Source: Astrocystis sublimbata
Taxonomy: Eukaryota; Ascomycota; Sordariomycetes; Xylariales; Xylariaceae
NCBI GenBank assembly: GCA_022453515.1
Contig: JAJNNY010000023.1
Span: forward strand, 248,001 to 312,000
Direction of reading: 5' to 3'
Length of the DNA: 64,000 nucleotides
The notes below the pieces were generated by a model. It saw nothing but the letters and a program-made list of their open reading frames with translations. It did not search any database and was not told the DNA's origin. Numbering within the stretch: position 1 is the first letter of the stretch; each line of letters starts with the position of its first letter. The position numbers and the translations under genes were made by a program. This document shows, piece by piece, positions 1-11,036 of the stretch.

Positions 1-1431
1 GAATGGGATGTGGCGCATGGGCTATTATTCCCGTGTTCTTGTATGTTATGTGCAAGCATAATACATGCTGAGGTCTATGGATGTGTTCGAAAGGTCGGAG
101 TCAGGTATTCGAGGACGAGAACAAGACCAGATGCCACTACGGTTAGTGCAGGTCAACGAAACCGTATAGTGAGATTACAACATCAATAGGTACTAGCTAG
201 CTATAGGCAATGCAGTATTGATAGGTCTCCTTCACAAGCATCGGAGTATGCGATTCAAGTGATCAAAAGATAGGTTCTAGATTGAACTAGCGTGATGACG
301 TTAGGGCTTGATGTTTGTTTAGGTATGCTATACATGTCGATACCTACTATCCAAATACCTGATGTTGTCTCATTGTTCAATTGTAAAAGCACACCAGTAA
401 CAGAAGCGCACAACCAAGGTGCATTCTCTGTTCGACTCCCATCTCATGCGTCTCTGCTTGGATTGAACAGAACCTGGTCATACATTTTGCACAACCGAAG
501 GGGAAGGATACTACTGCTGGAGGTGTGTCTTGTATGTACTGTAGGTATGCACATGCTTGGCCAGATCTTGGAACCTTGAAGGTGGGTGCACACAGTGGGG
601 GTACATGCGTGCGTGTAGGGCTAAACAATACTTGGAAATAAATACCAACAGCCCGACATCAACTTGCGGAGTTAAACTACCACAGGCTCGACAGGTACTG
701 GACTGTACTGTAGCTGTGGATTGAGTTAAACTCCGCACAAACGTAGATCAGCCAAGCTCAAGACTCAAAAGACCTATACCAACAGCTATTGCATGAAGTT
801 GTTTTGTTGTTGTTAGATGGAGCATTGAATGTTGTTCTTGTTGTTGTTGTTGTAATCACAGGTGTGGTATGAGTTAACCGGTAGGCACATAGGAGTAAGA
901 CTGACATTGACGGCCCAAGGTTTAGATTTTGAGTGAATTGAATGAAGTAAAGATGGAAAGCTCCCGAGGCTCCCTACTAGGTACCTAGTGCAAAAGACCC
1001 TTGATGGGCAAGGGTGGTTAAGCGGGTAATCCTGATTCAGCATACCTAGATATCTAAGCCAGTGGGAGCAGCTATTATCGGGTCTTATCGCATGGCGAGC
1101 TCGCTAGCGGGCAGGCTAGAGGTGGGGTGGGGGTGTGGGCAGTGGGAGTGAATGGCACAGTACCTATAAGATGGCAGAACAATGGCAGGAGAACAGAGGG
1201 CTCTGGTTCACCATTCACCGCTCACCGCCTGGGGCGGTGCTGGGGCTGTTGGGGCTGCTGGAGGCGGGGCAGAATTTTTTTTCTCGTAGCGCTCCTCCAC
1301 AAAGCGAAAGCGGGCGATAATTGCACAAATAAAGTTCTTCGCAGAGCGCCTGTCCGCTGCAAAATTCCTGTCCTCCGGCATCCCCTCTCCCACTCCTTGA
1401 TCTCCCGTCTGCCGCCAATCCAACCGCAAAG
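1..1431. other. Intergenic DNA upstream of the Hsp70 gene
   Basis: No supportable gene is seen here. The stretch holds a TTG-rich microsatellite near 834-853, an imperfect stem-loop at 665-737 and a 14-bp palindrome (ACTAGGTACCTAGT) at 976-989. The last 60-70 bases before the Hsp70 start are rich in C and T, a common feature of strong promoters and leaders in filamentous fungi. An open frame crossing 1127-1735 runs through the leader and first intron of the Hsp70 gene and is not taken as a gene. Confidence 0.6.
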
Positions 1432-2246
1432 ATGGCCGAAGAAACATACGACGGTGCCGTCGGTATCGACTTGGGTATGTCCACGTTGTCGACCTCTCTG
1501 CTTTCCGTGCCGCTGTGATGGACGTGATGATCATGTTGATGATGCCCCGCGCGGTCCCACGGGCGCCATTCCCACCGACACAACACGGCTGACCACCGCG
1601 CTCCCCCGCGCCTCACAGGTACCACCTACTCTTGCGTTGCCATCTACGAGGGAACCAATGTCGAGATCATCGCCAACGAGCAGGGTAGCTTCACCACCCC
1701 CTCATTCGTCTCCTTCAACGAGAAGGAGCGTCTGATCGGTGAGGCCGCCAAGAACCAGGCCGCCATGAACCCGCGCAACACCGTCTTCGATGTCAAGTAG
1801 GTCGACCCCATCTTCATTCATCCATCCATCTCCTCCATCCCCTCCATCCACTCCATCCCCTCCTGGTCCTCGCCAGTCCTGTCTAGTCGCCAGCTCGAAG
1901 ACCGCGTTCTAATGTGGCGTGCACTGTAGGCGGTTGATCGGCCGGCCCTTCAGCGACCCCGTTGTCAAGAAGGACATCGAGTCGTGGCCCTTCAAGGTCG
2001 TTGAGCAGGGTTCCGGCAACCCTGTCGTCGAGGTCCAGTACCTCGGCGAGACCAAGACCTTCTCCCCCCAGGAGATCTCCGCCATGGTTCTTACCAAGGT
2101 GAGTTGCTGCTTCGCTGTCCATAATGAAACCCCCCCACGACTGCTGCTGACACCTCGTCTTGTAGATGAAGGAGATTGCCGAGGTCAAGCTCGGCAAGAA
2201 GGTTGAGAAGGCCGTCATCACTGTCCCGGCCTACTTCAACGACAAC

Positions 2247-2278
<32 letters not shown>

Positions 2279-2442
2279 TTCCGGCCTGAACGTCCTCCGT
2301 ATCATCAACGAGCCCACTGCTGCCGCCATCGCCTACGGTCTGGGTTCCAACAAGTCCAACAAGGAGCGTAATGTACTGATCTACGATCTGGGTGGTGGTA
2401 CTTTCGATGTGTCCCTCCTGAACATCCAGGGTGGTGTCTTCA

Positions 2443-2480
<38 letters not shown>

Positions 2481-3684
2481 CAAGATTTCGATACCAACCT
2501 TCTGGAGCACTGCAAGAAGGAGTTCTCTCGCAAATTCAAGAAGGACCTCTCTCCCGACCCTCGCGCCCTCCGTAGGCTGCGAACCGCTTGCGAGCGCGCC
2601 AAGCGTACCCTCTCCAACGGTGCTCAGACCACCATCGAGATCGACTCGCTCTTCGATGGCGAGGACTTCTTCCTCCAGATCACCCGTGCTCGTTTCGAGG
2701 ACCTGAACGCCAAGGCCTTTGCTGGCACTCTGGAGCCCGTCACCCAGGTTCTCAAGGACTCTGGTGTCGCCAAGAACGCCGTCGACGAGATCGTCCTTGT
2801 CGGTGGTTCTACCCGTATCCCCAAGATCCAGAAGCTTCTGAGCGACTACTTCGATGGCAAGAAGCTGGAGAAGAGCATCAACCCCGACGAGGCTGTTGCC
2901 TACGGTGCTGCCGTCCAGGCTGGTATCCTCTCCGGAAAGGCCACCTCGGCCGATACCTCCGACCTCCTCCTTCTGGATGTCGTTCCCCTATCCCTCGGTG
3001 TGGCCATGGAGGGTAACATCTTCGCACCCGTTGTCACTCGCGGTACTACTGTACCCGCCCTCAAGAAGAGGACCTTCACCACTGTTGCCGACAACCAGCA
3101 GACCGTCCAATTCCCTGTCTACCAGGGTGAGCGTGTCAACTGCGAGGACAACACCTCGCTGGGTGAATTCACCCTTGCTCCCATCCCTCCCATGCGGGCT
3201 GGTGAAGCCGTTCTTGAGGTCGTCTTCGAGGTCGACGTCAACGGTATCCTCAAGGTCACTGCTACCGAGAAGACCTCTGGTCGCAGTGCCAACATCACCA
3301 TTGCCAACTCTGTCGGCAAGCTCTCGTCTAATGAGATCGAGAACATGATCAACGGTAAGCTTCCATGTTCAGAATTTTATATAGATATAAGTCCGGTCGC
3401 TAATATGTATTGCAGATGCCGAGAAATTCAAGACCAGCGACGACGCCTTCAGCAAGCGATTCGAGGCCAAACAGCAATTAGAGTCCTACATCGGCCGTGT
3501 CGAGGAGATCATCTCCGACCCGACTCTGTCTCTCAAGCTCAAGCGTGGCCAGAAGGAGAAGCTCGAGGAGACTCTCAGCGAGGCTATGGGACAGCTCGAG
3601 CTCGAGGAGTCTACTGCTGATGATCTGAAGAAGAAGGAGTTGGCCCTGAAGAGACTGGTGACCAAGGCCATGTCTTCACGATAA
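1432..3684 (+). CDS. SSB1: Ribosome-associated Hsp70 chaperone, Ssb type
   Basis: Cytosolic Hsp70 that binds nascent chains at the ribosome tunnel exit, working with the RAC co-chaperone. Five exons join in frame: 1432-1474, 1619-1796, 1930-2098, 2166-3354 and 3416-3684, giving 615 residues, close to yeast Ssb1. The start ATG follows CCGCAAAG and the protein begins [19 protein letters not shown]. The nucleotide-binding domain (about 1-390) shows the Hsp70 signatures [19 protein letters not shown] and [11 protein letters not shown]. The substrate-binding domain follows, then a helical lid. The C-terminus ends VTKAMSSR, as in yeast Ssb, and lacks the EEVD tail of Ssa-type Hsp70s. Short early exons and one large central exon are usual for fungal Hsp70 genes. 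Donors are gtatgt, gtaggt, gtgagt and gtaagc. Family assignment is firm; the Ssb subtype rests on the C-terminus and on close similarity throughout. Confidence 0.96.
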
Positions 3685-4969
3685 GCGCGTTACATGATTT
3701 TTCGGTTTTCATCGTTGGGAATATACGGGCGCTGATTAGACCGCGCCAAGGCAGGCGTCCACACACACACAAACACACACACACGAAGCGTTCATATGTG
3801 TGAACAGACACTTCTCAAAGGGTATGAGATATGATGTCGATATGCCTTGATATGTAGGGGATAAAGATAAAAGTATTACGGGATGATTCACGCTGTTCTT
3901 CCAAACTCTTATACACTCACACCCAACCTTCTCTCGGCCTCATCCCACAACCAGCTTCCTGGTCATCTGCGCATTTGCATGTAGACTAGGAAGAATGGAC
4001 ATAACGAAGGGGAAATACCCTCCATGAAAAATAAAACACGTTTCAAAGTTAATTACTGCAAGCTGTCCAATTAATTGTGTCAAATCGCATCAGCATCTAT
4101 AAGCTCGGGTGACAGTCGCTTTTGACTTATGTATTCGCTCCTTTGAAGATAGAACCGTTGTGGGTGGTATCATGACTGTAATATCATACCACCGACATTA
4201 TTGAATTGGCAAGCCAAACAATATCCCATACAAGAAAGCCCATCCAGGGCAAATTAGAACTACTATCTCTGTAAATTTGCTAAGACCTAGTTTCGTAAAC
4301 ATTGCCAACATCAATAGAATCATCAACTTCTTATCTCTTTCGTTTCCAGCTACTTGAAGCCAAACAAGCATGCGCACAGCTTAAATAAATCCTCAATATT
4401 TTATCAGTCTTAACTCCCTGACCAGTCGTCGTCAATTGGCATGTTAATATTGTATTAGGCATTAGAAAGTTTGACTAGCAAACCAAACACTGTTCGGTTA
4501 TTCTTTACCTATTGTATGTAAGACAATAGCCAACATCTGGGATTGTCAAATAAAAGCCGCTGCAGGAGGGAATCCACTCTTACCTGAATAACTGAATACC
4601 TGTATAGAATCTTTCAAGTCATAGCTAAGAGAAGTTTACATTCATTCGTATATCATATGTTGCTGTGTCCTATGGACCGAGATGACGTCACCATAACGCA
4701 GCATTGATAACCATAACGCTTTCCATCAAACTAAACATCCCATCCTCATCTCTTTCCATGCCACAATTGGAAAACTCAGGCAAGCTAAGCCCACCCAAGT
4801 GGGTTCCAAGTCTTTTGATCATCAGAAACCACTGGAGCTGAAACAACACTAGAAGTGAGCATGTTAGTGTTGCCATACTAGGAGCCCTTCACTCATCGAA
4901 CGAAACTTGAACCAGACTGGCATATATAAACAAAGCCAACATCAACTCATCACGCAGATTCTCGCAAAA
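3685..4969. other. Intergenic DNA, AT-rich, no gene seen
   Basis: Holds the Hsp70 3' untranslated region with a CA microsatellite at about 3759-3784, then an AT-rich stretch (about 3990-4680) with no open frame of note. It ends in the promoter of the oxidoreductase. Confidence 0.6.
4923..4930 (+). promoter_or_regulatory. TATA box of the MDR oxidoreductase
   Basis: TATATAAA lies 40 bases before the chosen ATG at 4970. A TATA box here would place transcription start near 4950-4955, leaving a very short leader. This supports 4970 as the start and argues against an in-frame TTG at 4907, which lies upstream of the TATA box. Confidence 0.5.
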
Positions 4970-6124
4970 ATGGCATCAACTACCAATAGTGACAAAGAAG
5001 GCCAACCCCTGAGCCCAGACCAAGACCAGGACATCATGCGTGCGTGGCAATACTCCAAGGCAGGCCGGAGCCTCGCCTCAGCCCTGACCTTGAATCCCAA
5101 CGCCCGCCGACCCCCCACACCTCTACCGGCGAACCAGTTACTAGTCCGCGTGACGCACATGTCGCCAAACCCAGCAGACTACAAGGTGCCCGAGCTCGGC
5201 TCGCTGGCGACACTGATGCTGACTCGGTCGTGGACAGCGACGCCGGGAATGGACTACGCTGGCGTCGTGGAGGAGGTCGGGAGCGGCATCACCCGCAGCG
5301 CCACCACCTCATCCTCATCCTCTCCGGAGAAAACAAAGCCAAGCACGCAAACTTACCAAGCCGGCCAGCGCGTCTTCGGCCGCGTCATGCAGACTCCCCA
5401 CGGGAGTCTCGGCGCATACGTGCAGCCCACCATCTCCGGCTGCGTCCCACTGGCCCCATCCGTATCTCTCTCCGACGCCAGCACGCTCGGCACGGCGGCG
5501 CAGACGGCGTACCAAGCCATCGTGCCCTACGTGCGGCCGGGGCAGGGCGACGAAGTGTTCATCAACGGCGGCAGCGGCGGCGTGGGGACGTACGCGATCC
5601 AGATCGCGGCGCGGGCGCTCGGGTGCGTCGTCACGGCGTCGTGCTCGGCGCGCAACGTCGACCTCTGCAAGTCCCTCGGCGCCACCGCCGTGCTGGACTA
5701 CACCTCGACGGACGTCTCGGCCGCGCTGCGCGCGCGGGGCCAGGTCTTCCGCCTCGTTGTCGATGCCGTGGGCGGCAGCCCCGCGGATCTGTACACGGCC
5801 GCCGACGACTACCTGCTTCCCGAAGGCACTTTTGTCCAGGTCGGGGCGGCCATGGGGATGGCGAGTATGGCTTCGATAACATCCCGCGCGCTGCGGCCGA
5901 GCATGCTGGGCGGCGGCAAGCGGGCGTTCAAACTGCTCGTTGTTGCGGATAAGCATGAGGATCTTGCGCAACTGGGACAGTGGATGGAGGAGGGCAAAAT
6001 CAAGGCTGTCATCGATGGAGATATCATCCCCTTTAGCGAAGCGCCGAAATTATTCGACAAGCTTAAAACTGGACGCACGAGGGGGAATTTGGTGGTTCAG
6101 GTTGCGGAGAAGGTGGATTTCTAG
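4970..6124 (+). CDS. MDR-superfamily NAD(P)H oxidoreductase (quinone oxidoreductase/Yim1-like)
   Basis: Single exon, 384 residues, start in the context AAAAATGGC. The N-terminal GroES-like part carries NPADYK (about 67-72) and PGMDYAGVVEEVGSG (about 92-106), typical of the MDR family. The Rossmann part carries NGGSGGVGTYAIQIA (about 199-213), the quinone-oxidoreductase form of the NADPH-binding loop. The cysteine and histidine set of zinc alcohol dehydrogenases is not seen, so a zinc-free reductase of quinones or enones is likelier than an alcohol dehydrogenase. A Ser/Thr-rich insertion (about 107-130) splits the GroES-like domain between GSG and AGQRVFG. The third codon position is very rich in G and C compared with the surrounding DNA. 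The gene is tail-to-tail with HMG-CoA reductase (480 bases between stops). The substrate is unknown. Confidence 0.88.
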   Translation: MASTTNSDKEGQPLSPDQDQDIMRAWQYSKAGRSLASALTLNPNARRPPTPLPANQLLVRVTHMSPNPADYKVPELGSLATLMLTRSWTATPGMDYAGVVEEVGSGITRSATTSSSSSPEKTKPSTQTYQAGQRVFGRVMQTPHGSLGAYVQPTISGCVPLAPSVSLSDASTLGTAAQTAYQAIVPYVRPGQGDEVFINGGSGGVGTYAIQIAARALGCVVTASCSARNVDLCKSLGATAVLDYTSTDVSAALRARGQVFRLVVDAVGGSPADLYTAADDYLLPEGTFVQVGAAMGMASMASITSRALRPSMLGGGKRAFKLLVVADKHEDLAQLGQWMEEGKIKAVIDGDIIPFSEAPKLFDKLKTGRTRGNLVVQVAEKVDF

Positions 6125-6604
6125 GTCAGTAAGGAGGCAATAGTTCTTTCATGGGCATCAAGTGCATTGTTCAAGGCGTTGGTACGGGATCAGGGTGGGT
6201 AACGAGACAAATCTTCATTTTCGAGTTTCTACCTGTAGGGGGTTGTGGTCGTGATCAGCAGGCATTAGACAGCTTGAATTGGTGAAACGATTTATTTTTA
6301 TATACGTATAATGTTCGCTTCTCTATGCAAAAAACCAGCCGCGGCTTTAAACTCCATCTATTGGTACTTTAAAGTCTGGTACGAGCTCGTCATGGGAGCT
6401 CTGTCTATGTAATCAGCAGTGAGCTGGTAGGGTATAGTTTGCGAGAATAAGGCGATCTGGCAATGACGGCGTCTGCGAAGACGCCTGCCACTAGGCTCAT
6501 CAAATTCTATTGATCTGAGCATCTGGCATGATAGTGCCTGATTTGGCCAGTCGCATTGGAGGCATCGAGGTACTTAATTAATTATCGAATTGTGAACAAT
6601 CCCT
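6125..6604. other. Convergent 3' intergenic region
   Basis: Contains the 3' ends of the oxidoreductase (+) and HMG-CoA reductase (-) transcripts. AT-rich stretches such as 6285-6315 could serve polyadenylation. No gene is seen. Confidence 0.5.
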
Positions 6605-9600
6605 TCACTTTGAAGCGGAGGTGCTCATAGAAAGACCAGAGGGAGTCATTGCGGGAGCGGGCGTGGTAGAGCGGGTAGGGGGTTGCGATCGATTATGGGC
6701 CATGTGTGCTCTAACGAGATGGCCAGCAGCGAGGGCACTGCAAAGAGACAACTCGCCAGCAAGTACAGAGGCACCGATGATGCGTGCGAGGCGTCGAGAG
6801 TTTCCTCCCGGGGTCGTTGGATGAGATCCTCTGACGCCTAGTAGATCAAGCATGGCACTCTGCGGCTCCAAGATTGTACCACCACCGAGGGTACCAACCT
6901 CAATTGAGGGCATGGAGACAGCTATTTGAAGAGAACCATTCGGAGTTCTGAAAAAAAAAAAGTTAGCAAAACGTGTTGCCGTGGACGTATCATTACATAT
7001 TACTTACTTTTTCATTGTGGTGATGCAGTTTGCACTCTCCACCACTTGCGCAGGATCCTGGCCTGTTGCGAGGAATACAGCCGCGACGATGTTGGCAGCA
7101 TGTGCGTTGAAGCCACCAACCGATGCTGCCATGGCGGAACCAACCAGGTTCTTCTTGATGTTAAGCTGGACGAGAGTGTCGACATCGGTCTTCAGAATGG
7201 CCTTGACCATATCGCCAGGGATGATAGCTTCGGCCACGATTGACTTGCCACGGCCGTCGATCCAGTTCAGTGCAGCTGGCTTCTTGTCAATACAGAAGTT
7301 TCCTGACACTGATACAATGTCCATATCGTCGAAGCCCGCATCATTGGCCATCACACTCAAAGCGTGTTCCACACCTTTCGAGATCATGTTCATACCCATA
7401 GCATCGCCCGTCGTAGTCTTGAATCGGATATACAAGTCAGTTCCGGCCATGGCAGTCTTCATGCTTTGCAACCGGGCAAACCGGGACGTAGAGTTGAACG
7501 CTTTCTTCATTGTGTTTTGGCCCTCGTCAGAGTCAAGCCAAAGCTTGGCGGCACCAGCCCGCTCGAGAGTCTCGAAGCTGACACAGGGCCCACGGGTCAT
7601 GCCATCACCGGTCAGCACGGTCACAGCACCACCTCCGGCGTTGATAGCCTTCGCGCCACGGCTCGTGCTAGCAACCAGCACACCTTCAGTGGTAGCCATA
7701 GGAATAAAGTAGCTCTGACCGTCAATAACGAGGGGTCCAGCTACACCGACAGGAAGGGGCATATAACCAATAACGTTCTCGCAGCAAGCACCCAAGACTT
7801 GATCCCAGTTGTAGTTGAGATAGGGAAGTTTCGATCGTTCTAGTAGGTTTGTGATTTCGGTGGTTGCCGGTGTTCTCGAAATAATGGACCGTCGAACCTT
7901 GACAGCACGTTCGCAATCTTTAAGGCCCTTCTCTAAGGCGTAGCCAGGTACTTTACCATCCAAAGATAGCGAAATAACCTCGCTGTCGCTCATATCGTAA
8001 TAACGCTTTTCCTTGACAAGAGCAGCTAGTTCTGCCGCGCTTCGCATGACTTCGGGAGACGGCGGTGTCGTAGGGGGTTCCATAGGAACAATTGCCGGCC
8101 TTGGAGGGGCCTTCATTTGAATGCCCTCGTCGTCAGTCTCAGCTGGAGTCGCAGGAAGTGTCGACGTCGACTTTCGCTTTGGCCGGATGCCGCCCAATGG
8201 AAGTGTGGTTGAGTCGCGAGGGTCATTGAACATTTCAGCAGCTGCAAGTTCCTTGCGGTCGACCGGATGATCGGGTGTGTTCGGGTCTTTGATTCCCCAT
8301 CGTGCAACGTTAAAGAGATAGCCGTTGAGTGCCACGCTCATTGCGAGGGCAATCACAATCCACTTAGACAGAATGGGATCTTCCAGACTCTCAAAGATGC
8401 TGCCTACCATGCGTCCTCCTACGCCATATCGTTGCAGCTGCGTGAAGCCGTGGTCATCCTCCTGGTTAACCAGTCCAGTGGACGGTGTCGCGTAGTGTAC
8501 CGAAGGGAACTCTAGTTCATATTTAATAGGAGTGAGTACGGTCACAACCGTGGGTTTAGAGTGACTCTTGGCATTAAACAAGATCTCGTCCAACCCATTG
8601 CCAGCAACCTTGTGAACATCTAGAGGAGGCATAGTGACAACCCCGCCTAGACCGCCAGACCAGGTGAAGTTGGTCAGCCCATTGGTTCTCAGAGGGATCG
8701 TAGCTATGTTGATAAGGTTGAGACCGAAGAAACCAACCACCATCCAAAACTTGAATTTAGGGACGCTGCCACTCTTGGCATTTTTTCCGAAGAGAGCTTC
8801 GCTCGCTCGATCTCCAGTGGCTTCTCTAGGCCAGTCGTTGCTAGAGGCGACATTCTCAGCGACACGTCGACTGACGCCATCATCTTCCAGGGCTCTGCGC
8901 ATCTCAAGATGGCGGCGCATGCGGTTCACCTCCAGCTTGATACTGAGAACAGCGGTGTAGAAGGTGAAAAGTAGGATGCAATCAAAGAACAGGATCCAGG
9001 CAGCTAGGAAACAAAACTGCTGGAGGCCACCCTGTACGCCAGACGCAGCGCCGCAAATCAGTATCACAATCTCGATGAGATAGTCGCGAACAATGTCGAA
9101 TCCCGTCTCCTTAACAGCCCGCGATACAGCATACTGAATGACGCCGTCGTTCGTACCGGACAGCGCGGATGTTTTACCCGCCTTGCTTGTTTGCTCGGCA
9201 GGTTTTCGGTATTCCAGCGCATGACTTAGCACAGCGCTGGTCAAAGCAATGTTCTTCTCGAAGCCAATGGTAACCACCAGGAAAGGTAGACCCTCTGATA
9301 GCAAGACAAAGCTGACTGGGACCCCAAGCTTTGTGGTCACATTGAGACCAAAAAGGAAAGCGAAGGTGGAGGAGAAAAGCACGCTGATAGCCAACCAAGT
9401 GTTCGAGCCGAGCTTCTTCATGGACAGAAAGAGCGAAACAAAGGTAAGATGCATAGACAGATAGCCGAGGATCATGATGACGATATCTAAGGTGTCGGCA
9501 TTCTTGAGCAAGTCGAGGAATTCGGAGTAGGCATTCTGCGCCCATCGTACGATGCTGTTTTCTGAGTGCCCGCGAGCCACCTTCATGATCCACATCTTCT

Positions 9601-10216
9601 GCTCGGTCTGACCGTCTTCATTCTGGCGCACCTCTCGGCTCTCGCCGTGGTCGGGGATCTCCTGGACAGCAGCGACAAATTCCGGGGCTTCGCCATACTT
9701 GACAGCGAAGGCCAGGGCGCTGTCCTGAGAGTATGCAGCAATCGAGTTCGAGGTGGAGGGGAGATGAGTAACGGTCAAGTTGTCGGGAAGAGGCACGATA
9801 TGAGCGCCGGGAGCGGTCTGCGCTGCCTCTTCGCTAGATTCGGGGAAGACGAGTGTTATGAGAGCTTGGTGATCGGCATCCTTGGGGATCCTAGCTTTGG
9901 AATCGACGGGCTGCCACCGCCAGCTCGTCTCGGGGCCGATCTTCAGGTTTCGGCTTCCTTCGGCGAGGGAGGACCACTCGGCGTTCTTCACGTTCCTCGT
10001 CGCGTCCAACAGACTCTCTTTCATAACCCCGACATAGGCGGTGCTGGCCAGCAAGGCGATGACGACGATGGTGTGAACCGGGTGGGAGCAGGAGAGTCTG
10101 GAGAAGAAATTCAAAACGGGAGTGATCTTCTTGCTCGCAACAGAAGGCGGCGCATGGACATCAGTCTGCTTCTGCCCGCGGAAGCGGGAGGGCAGAAAAG
10201 AAGAAGCAGCAAGCAT
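6605..10216 (-). CDS. HMG1: 3-hydroxy-3-methylglutaryl-CoA reductase
   Basis: ER membrane enzyme that reduces HMG-CoA to mevalonate with NADPH, the committed step to ergosterol and other isoprenoids. Two exons, 10216-7008 and 6947-6605, joined over a 60-nt intron (gtaagt...ttttcag), give 1183 residues. The N-terminal half has about eight hydrophobic segments; those near residues 240-420 correspond to the sterol-sensing domain. A charged linker follows. The catalytic domain (about 770-1165) shows [16 protein letters not shown], the catalytic Glu in TTEGVLVAS, Asp in [12 protein letters not shown], Lys in CIDKKPAA, the GTLGGGT motif and the catalytic His in LVRAHMAHN. The intron splits the sequence just before the last motifs, so the main open frame alone looks truncated; the second exon restores them. 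The start ATG (10214-10216) begins [14 protein letters not shown]. No biosynthetic cluster surrounds it, so it is read as the housekeeping gene. Confidence 0.96.
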
Positions 10217-10401
10217 GTTTGCGACTAGTTCGACGGCATCAGGGGTTTCTCGAGATTATACCGCCTAAGGGAGGGGGTGGTTCATGTTAGTTTGTTGCGA
10301 CCAATGATGTGCTCAGTGCGGCCCCAGATCAGAGACTCTCTCTCAGAGATGCAGTTACCAGAAACAATAACGGTGACGGTTGAGCGAGACGTGGGGAGGG
10401 A

Positions 10402-10418
10402 GGGGGGGGGGGGGGGGG
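10402..10418. repeat. Run of 17 consecutive G
   Basis: A homopolymer of 17 G, preceded by further G-runs from 10393. It lies about 190 bases before the HMG-CoA reductase start, so the coding strand of that gene carries a C-run in its promoter or leader. The exact length may be a sequencing estimate. Confidence 0.8.
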
Positions 10419-10980
10419 TAAAAGACATGGGCATGGGCGTACCTGTCCGGGAAGGGTGTTGGAGGTTTGGGGACTGTTGCCCGTGTCGGTGTGTCGAGGC
10501 GAGTGAAAGAGATTACGCTGCACTAGACTCAATTCTAAATTGCCCCGGATACGTTATTGCTCGTCGGCGAGTTGTCGGAGCGCTTGTCGGCCGCCCTTAT
10601 TTGGCGTGGTGTGGGGTGCCGAAGCAGGTCACGATCATGAACTCGCGGATGGTCGACTGGCGATTGTTGAAAATCACGGCGTGACCAGGCGCAAGACAAC
10701 AAACAGGAGGCTCGGTACGGCAGCCAGAGAGAAAAGAAGGGAAGAAGGAAGGGGAGAATGGGAAAGATTGGAAATAGCGGCGTGGAGGAAAAATAATAAA
10801 TGTTGAATGGGCCACCGGCCGGGGGGGGAGTAGTCGGGCAATTAGGATTTACATAGTAAGTGAGAAATTTGGTGGGCTGCTTGATCGACAGGCATGGCGA
10901 GCGTGCATGCTCGCATGGCAGGCCTCGGGAGCTTGAGCTGCTGAAGGTCGGGCACATCCCTAGGACCCCTAGTAGGTCGG

Positions 10981-11036
10981 AGCTAGGAGGTCAGGTACCT
11001 CCCTACCTACCTCAGTACCTATAGGTACCTACCTAA
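10981..11036. repeat. Cluster of ACCT/AGGT palindromic motifs
   Basis: The stretch is built almost wholly of AGGTACCT and CTACCTACCT units in both orientations. It is one of the densest of many such clusters between genes in this window. Confidence 0.7.

Noticed and set aside
1127..1735. 202-codon plus-strand frame before and through the Hsp70 start
   Set aside because: It crosses the Hsp70 leader, exon 1 and intron 1 in another frame and has low-complexity content. The Hsp70 model explains the region.
4907..4969. Upstream extension of the MDR oxidoreductase
   Set aside because: The codon at 4907 is TTG and lies before the TATA box. The ATG at 4970 has a good context.
5044..5971. Long frames of 218-302 codons over the MDR gene on both strands
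   Set aside because: Arg/Ala/Pro-rich translations in a GC-rich gene; shadows of the real frame, which has family motifs throughout.
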